Positions 60,515-64,000 of a stretch of DNA of 64,000 bases are shown here, piece after piece. The translations under genes and the position numbers were made by a program. Within the stretch, counting starts at the first letter, position 1. Each line of letters starts with the position of its first letter. The stretch comes from DAOUKH01 sp965219875 (GTDB lineage Bacteria; Chloroflexota; Dehalococcoidia; SHYB01): the NCBI GenBank assembly GCA_965219875.1, contig CBDCOW010000003.1:434001-498000 (forward strand), given 5' to 3'. Under the pieces are notes generated by a model. The model was given only the letters and a program-made list of their open reading frames with translations. It did not search any database and was not told the origin of the DNA.

Positions 60515-60605
60515 CGTGCCGGGATGGGGCGGGGGCGATTCGCGAATCGCCCCTACAGGGGATCAGAGGGCGCCCACAAGGGGCGCCCCTACGGGAGGGA
60601 GGGGA
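60515..60605. repeat. Dispersed palindromic repeat, partial copy
   Basis: It contains GGGGGCGATTCGCGAATCGCCCC, a near-perfect palindrome (arms GGCGATTCG/CGAATCGCC), then CTACAGGGG and GGGGCGCCCCTACGGGAGGGAG, shared with the copies at 38845 and 40546. Confidence 0.7.
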
Positions 60606-60613
60606 GGCCAGAC

Positions 60614-61225
60614 TTAGCCCTGGATCATGCGGAGGAGCGTGTTGAGCCGCTGCACGTCGCGGGCGAGGAGGCGGGCGAGCTCCTTGCCCGCGGTCAGTTG
60701 GAAGGCGGCGGGGTCGGGGTGGGCGCGGCGGGCGAGGCGGACGAAGGCCGCGGCGGCATGGTCGGCTTCCGGGGGTGCGGCGCTCACGAGATTGGCGAGG
60801 AAGTGCGGCGAGCGGGTGAACTCCCGCACCGCCCCGGGGTCAGCCAGGTGAACGAACCCGTGCAGGCGGGCCGGCCGCGGCGGCAGGACGTGCGAGACGC
60901 CGCCCGCGCCCCGATACCCCACCACGATCGCCGAGAACTCGGCGCGCAGCAGCTCCGTCAGCTCCGGATGCCGGGCGTGCAGCTCGGCCTCCGTTTCGGC
61001 GTCCTCGCCGACGGCGGCGACGGGCCGCGAGCGGTCGAGACCCGTCGCGGCGGCGTGGAAGACGACGCCGAAGATCTCGGTCTCCCCGTCGCGCGTCGTC
61101 ACCAGGCTACCCAACGGCGGGGGGTCGGCGTTGCGGTAGCACTCGGCGGTGAACTCGCCGGTCGACGCTTCGATGACCTCACCGGCCCGCGCCGCGCCGC
61201 CACCGTTTCGATTATCCCCAGTCAT
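60614..61225 (-). CDS. HAS-barrel-like protein upstream partner of NurA
   Basis: This 203-residue protein has an N-terminal beta-rich part (GEVIEASTGEFTAECYRNADPPPLGSLVTT, cited: GEVIEASTGEFTAEC, PPPLGSLVTT) resembling the HAS barrel found at the start of HerA. A helical C-terminal half follows (AAAAFVRLARRAHPDPAAF). No Walker motif is present, so it is not HerA itself. It follows the NurA gene by 15 bases, which supports a joint DNA-end-processing role. Confidence 0.6.
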   Translation of the reverse strand: MTGDNRNGGGAARAGEVIEASTGEFTAECYRNADPPPLGSLVTTRDGETEIFGVVFHAAATGLDRSRPVAAVGEDAETEAELHARHPELTELLRAEFSAIVVGYRGAGGVSHVLPPRPARLHGFVHLADPGAVREFTRSPHFLANLVSAAPPEADHAAAAFVRLARRAHPDPAAFQLTAGKELARLLARDVQRLNTLLRMIQG

Positions 61226-61240
61226 AGACGTCCGCCCTCC

Positions 61241-62488
61241 CTAAATGGCCCGCGACCGCTTGCTCTGCGCTTTCCGTGAGCCCGACGTCGAGAGGCCCCG
61301 CCGCCGCATCGAGCCTTCGACGAGGGCCCAGAACGCCCTGTGGTCGGCGGCGGTGAGGACGGCGCGCTCGTGGGCCTCCTGCAACGCGAGCGGATAGCCC
61401 CGGCCCTTGGCGCACTGATCGAGGACGGCGGCGTGCAGCAGGTCGAGGGAATCGGGGTCGTCGGCGACCCACTGGGTCGTCTCGACGCGCGCGATCTCGT
61501 CGCCGACGTTCACGTAGAAGAAGCGAACCTCGTGCGGCTCGTACTCCTCGACGATACTCGAAGCGCTGGCGAAGACGCGCGAGCGTTCACCCGGCCCGAG
61601 CAATTCGGCGAACAGGTCGCGGTCCATAAGGCCGGCGACGGCTCCCTCGCACTCGCGCTTGCCGAGGCCGGCGCCGCAGATGTTGTCGCAGCCGGTGGCG
61701 GCGACCTCGTCGTGGGGGCACGCGGCGACCCGCGCCACGTTGGTGACCTCCCGAGCCCGGGGGCGGCTGATATAGCTGCCGACGGCGATGCGGCGGCGGC
61801 GGGACACCTCGCGCAGGCGGTTGAGGGCGTCGACCAGGCCGTCGCGCAGGATGCGATCGCGTACGTGTTCGGGATGGCGCGCAAGCTGCCAGAGCACCAG
61901 GCTGCCGTCGAGGAGCGCGGCGGCGGGCTCGGCGCCGGCGGTCGCCTCGACGCGGTCGGCGAGCACCCGCGCCTCCATAGCGGTGCGCAGCAGCCCCACC
62001 AACGTCTCGTCGACCGTCGCGTCCTGCATCCCGGCAGGGTCGGCCCAGACCATGTCGCGCGGTTCGCTAAAGAGAACCGGCTCGCCGAATAGCTCCGCGT
62101 CGGGCTCCGCGCCGTAGCGCAGCCGAACGCCGCCCACGTTAATGAGGTAGCAGTGCGCCGACCCGTGACGGTCCACGTGAATCTGCGAGCCATCGGTCGC
62201 GAACGCGGTGTAGCTGGCGGGGAGCGGCGGCGCGGGCGAGGCCTCGGCGAGACCGGGGCGGAGACCGCCGGGAGTGCCCGCCACGATCCAGGTGACGCGG
62301 CGGCGCGGCGGCGCGGCGGCCTCGATCCGATGCAAGATCTCGGACTCGGCCAGGCCCGATGACGACGGATCGCGGAGCACCGCAGCGGCGCGGTCGAGGC
62401 GTCCCCGCCAGGCATCGAAGCCGTCGTCGAGCCCGCGGGTCATGCCCTCTACCTGCGGGACGGTGCGGTGCAGGTCGAGCGGCGTCAC
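61241..62488 (-). CDS. NurA-domain 5'-3' nuclease
   Basis: This 415-residue protein has the NurA catalytic motifs: YTAFATDGSQI (first Asp), AALLDGSLVLW (second Asp) and a later FFYVNVGDEIARVE. SYISRPRAREV also fits. NurA works with the HerA translocase in resecting DNA ends. A HerA gene is not seen in the window. The start is a GTG at 62488. Confidence 0.8.
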   Translation of the reverse strand: MTPLDLHRTVPQVEGMTRGLDDGFDAWRGRLDRAAAVLRDPSSSGLAESEILHRIEAAAPPRRRVTWIVAGTPGGLRPGLAEASPAPPLPASYTAFATDGSQIHVDRHGSAHCYLINVGGVRLRYGAEPDAELFGEPVLFSEPRDMVWADPAGMQDATVDETLVGLLRTAMEARVLADRVEATAGAEPAAALLDGSLVLWQLARHPEHVRDRILRDGLVDALNRLREVSRRRRIAVGSYISRPRAREVTNVARVAACPHDEVAATGCDNICGAGLGKRECEGAVAGLMDRDLFAELLGPGERSRVFASASSIVEEYEPHEVRFFYVNVGDEIARVETTQWVADDPDSLDLLHAAVLDQCAKGRGYPLALQEAHERAVLTAADHRAFWALVEGSMRRRGLSTSGSRKAQSKRSRAI

Positions 62489-62513
62489 GGCCTCGCCGTC
62501 CTCTCCAGTCCGT

Positions 62514-64000
62514 TCATCGCAGCACCCGCTCGTCGCCCTGCCGGCGGGTGACCCGGCTTTGGTCGAGATATTCGAGGAAGGCGAGCACGTACTTGCGGCT
62601 GCTGCCGAACATGTCGCGGACCTGCCCCACCGTGATCGTTCCTTCCTCCTGAAGGCGGGCCACGACCCTGCCGCGCATCTCCTCGAAGGCCGCGGCGGCG
62701 AAGACCACGTCAGGCGCGGCGCGGACGACCTTGCCCTCGTCGAGCAGATAGTTCACTAGCTCGGGATCAAGTTTGGCCTCGGGCGGCGGGCTGTAGGGCG
62801 ACGAGGCGAGGGCGGCGAGATAGGCGTCGATCTGGGCCTGCTGCTGCGGCGAGACCGACGGCGCGCGTCCCGGCAGGTGGAGCAGCGACCCGCGCTCCGC
62901 GGCGTCGCCCCGTGCCTGGAGCGCGTCGAGCACCAGCCCGAATTGGGCGGGATTGAGATTGAGCCGACTCCGCACCTCCTCCTTCGCCATACCACGGCGG
63001 GCCGGATAGCGCGTGTGGAAATCACCGAGAAGACCCGCGAGCGCCCGCCCGCGCCGCGCCAAGCCGTGCTCGGTGTGCACGTGCGACGCGGGGCGAAGCG
63101 CGCCGCTTCCCAGGTGAACGACCTCCCCCGAAACGACGAGCCGACCGACCACGGCCTCGACCTCGGCCGCCGACATATTCACCGTGTCGGGCAGGCTCCT
63201 GACCTGGCATGGCTCCTTGGCGGCGATCGCCTCCATCACGAGTTCATCGGGAGACCCCGCTTCGAGCACTTCGAGGCGTCCAATCACGCCTTCGTCGAAA
63301 CGCCGGTGCCGCTTCGCCCGCGGCTCGATAATCTCACCGCCGCCCACCGTTCCCCACGAGTTCCGCAGGATGAAGAGGTCGCCCTTCACCAGCGCGACGG
63401 GCCGCTGGAGCTTCAGCTGCGCCAGCTCCGTCTCCCCCGGCCCAAGCTCGTCGTTCTCGAGGAGACGGAAACGTGCCGGCGTCTCCGACGTTCCGGTATG
63501 GAAGAGCACCGTAGCATTGTGCTTCAGCGGGGCCGGCGCGTCCTTGACCATCCGCACCCTCGCGTCGACGGCGGCGGTCGCGGCGAGCCAGCCGGGCACC
63601 GCCACCACGTCGCCCCGGCTGACCTCTTCATGGCCGATGCCGCTGATGTTGACCGCGAGCCGCCGCCCCGGCCCAGCCTCATCGAGCTTCTTCCGGTGCG
63701 TCTGCAAGCCGCGGATGCGGCCCCGCAGCCCCTTGGGGACCAGCTCGACTTCCTGACCCACCGAGAACGACCCGTCCGACAGGGTGCCGGTCACCACGGC
63801 CCCGAAACCCGGCATCACGAAGGAGCGGTCGATGGGGAGACGGGGACGGCCCAGGTCCTTGCGGGGCTCGGTTTGGGCCAGAAGCTCAGCGATCGTCTGC
63901 TTGAGCTCGTCGAGGCCCTCGCCGGTCATCGCGGAGGCCGCGATCATCGGCGCGCCTTCGAACGCCGCGCCCTCCAACGCCTCGCGGACGTCGGCGCCGA
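62514..64000 (-). CDS. selB: Selenocysteine-specific elongation factor, C-terminal part
   Basis: The frame is open to base 64000, so the GTPase domain's N-terminus lies beyond the right edge. Visible are the end of the G-domain (ASAMTGEGLDELK), domain II (RSFVMPGFGAVVTGTL), GLQTHRKKL, then domain III and winged-helix domains (EEVRSRLNLNPAQF; TVGQVRDMFGSSRKYVLAFLEYLD, cited: VGQVRDMFGSSRKYVLAF; ending TRRQGDERVLR). These bind the SECIS RNA. The organism therefore likely makes selenoproteins; none is identified in the window. Confidence 0.93.
   Translation of the reverse strand, partial: GADVREALEGAAFEGAPMIAASAMTGEGLDELKQTIAELLAQTEPRKDLGRPRLPIDRSFVMPGFGAVVTGTLSDGSFSVGQEVELVPKGLRGRIRGLQTHRKKLDEAGPGRRLAVNISGIGHEEVSRGDVVAVPGWLAATAAVDARVRMVKDAPAPLKHNATVLFHTGTSETPARFRLLENDELGPGETELAQLKLQRPVALVKGDLFILRNSWGTVGGGEIIEPRAKRHRRFDEGVIGRLEVLEAGSPDELVMEAIAAKEPCQVRSLPDTVNMSAAEVEAVVGRLVVSGEVVHLGSGALRPASHVHTEHGLARRGRALAGLLGDFHTRYPARRGMAKEEVRSRLNLNPAQFGLVLDALQARGDAAERGSLLHLPGRAPSVSPQQQAQIDAYLAALASSPYSPPPEAKLDPELVNYLLDEGKVVRAAPDVVFAAAAFEEMRGRVVARLQEEGTITVGQVRDMFGSSRKYVLAFLEYLDQSRVTRRQGDERVLR

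Overview
This is a GC-rich bacterial chromosome segment. It is most likely from the Chloroflexota, probably a Dehalococcoidia-type lineage. That placement is an inference from an 11-subunit complex I locus without nuoEFG, an SdhA-SdhB-SdhE style succinate dehydrogenase, Thr-Pro-rich lipoproteins and cadherin-like surface proteins. No rRNA or other strict phylogenetic marker is present.

The window splits at a tRNA-Ser(CGA) gene (38553-38642, minus strand). Left of it (1-38552) is accessory DNA, which ends at the tRNA with the catalytic half of a P4-type tyrosine integrase. Right of it (38643-64000) is housekeeping chromosome, with dispersed palindromic repeats that I do not see in the left part.

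Left part, in order. Positions 1-11416 hold a plasmid- or ICE-like replication/PRTRC cassette: a Cas4-like nuclease, SSB, a RadC-like JAB protein, a DUF6094-type DNA methylase, a SNF2 helicase, PRTRC proteins C, B, A and ThiF, a DUF2958 protein and a PRTRC-E-like protein. Positions 11544-24712 hold a small HTH protein, a protease/LRR lipoprotein and a giant, frameshifted cell-surface protein, all on the minus strand. Positions 25276-29807 hold a fused histidine kinase-response regulator, a nuclease-like (DUF6615-like) protein, a fragment duplicating the kinase tail, and an epimerase pseudogene.

The main discovery candidate is at 30015-36803. A compact plus-strand operon encodes a ubiquitin-like protein, an E2-like protein with an active-site Cys, a JAB/JAMM peptidase, an E1/ThiF adenylating enzyme, a PD-(D/E)XK-like protein and a multi-TM membrane protein. 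Opposite it, divergently, lie an XRE repressor, an ImmA/IrrE metallopeptidase and a HEPN protein. A near-consensus sigma70 promoter with an operator-like palindrome lies between the two arms. The gene order matches the antiviral Bil operons (Ubl-E2-DUB-E1), but with extra genes. The PRTRC cassette 25 kb away has a parallel order: C, then B, A, ThiF, with C a probable beta-grasp protein and B E2-like. The window therefore carries two unrelated-looking Ubl/E2/JAB/E1-type sets.

Right part: an MFS transporter; an sdhA-sdhB-sdhE operon; a PAP2-family membrane protein; a radical SAM/SPASM enzyme; a Nudix hydrolase; NAD kinase; a CDF cation transporter; and the nuoABCDHIJK-(DUF2007)-LMN operon. Then come a carboxymuconolactone decarboxylase-like protein, a HAS-barrel-like protein, a NurA nuclease and the C-terminal part of SelB, which runs off the right edge. 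Several good sigma70-type promoters support start choices, including one nearly leaderless transcript.
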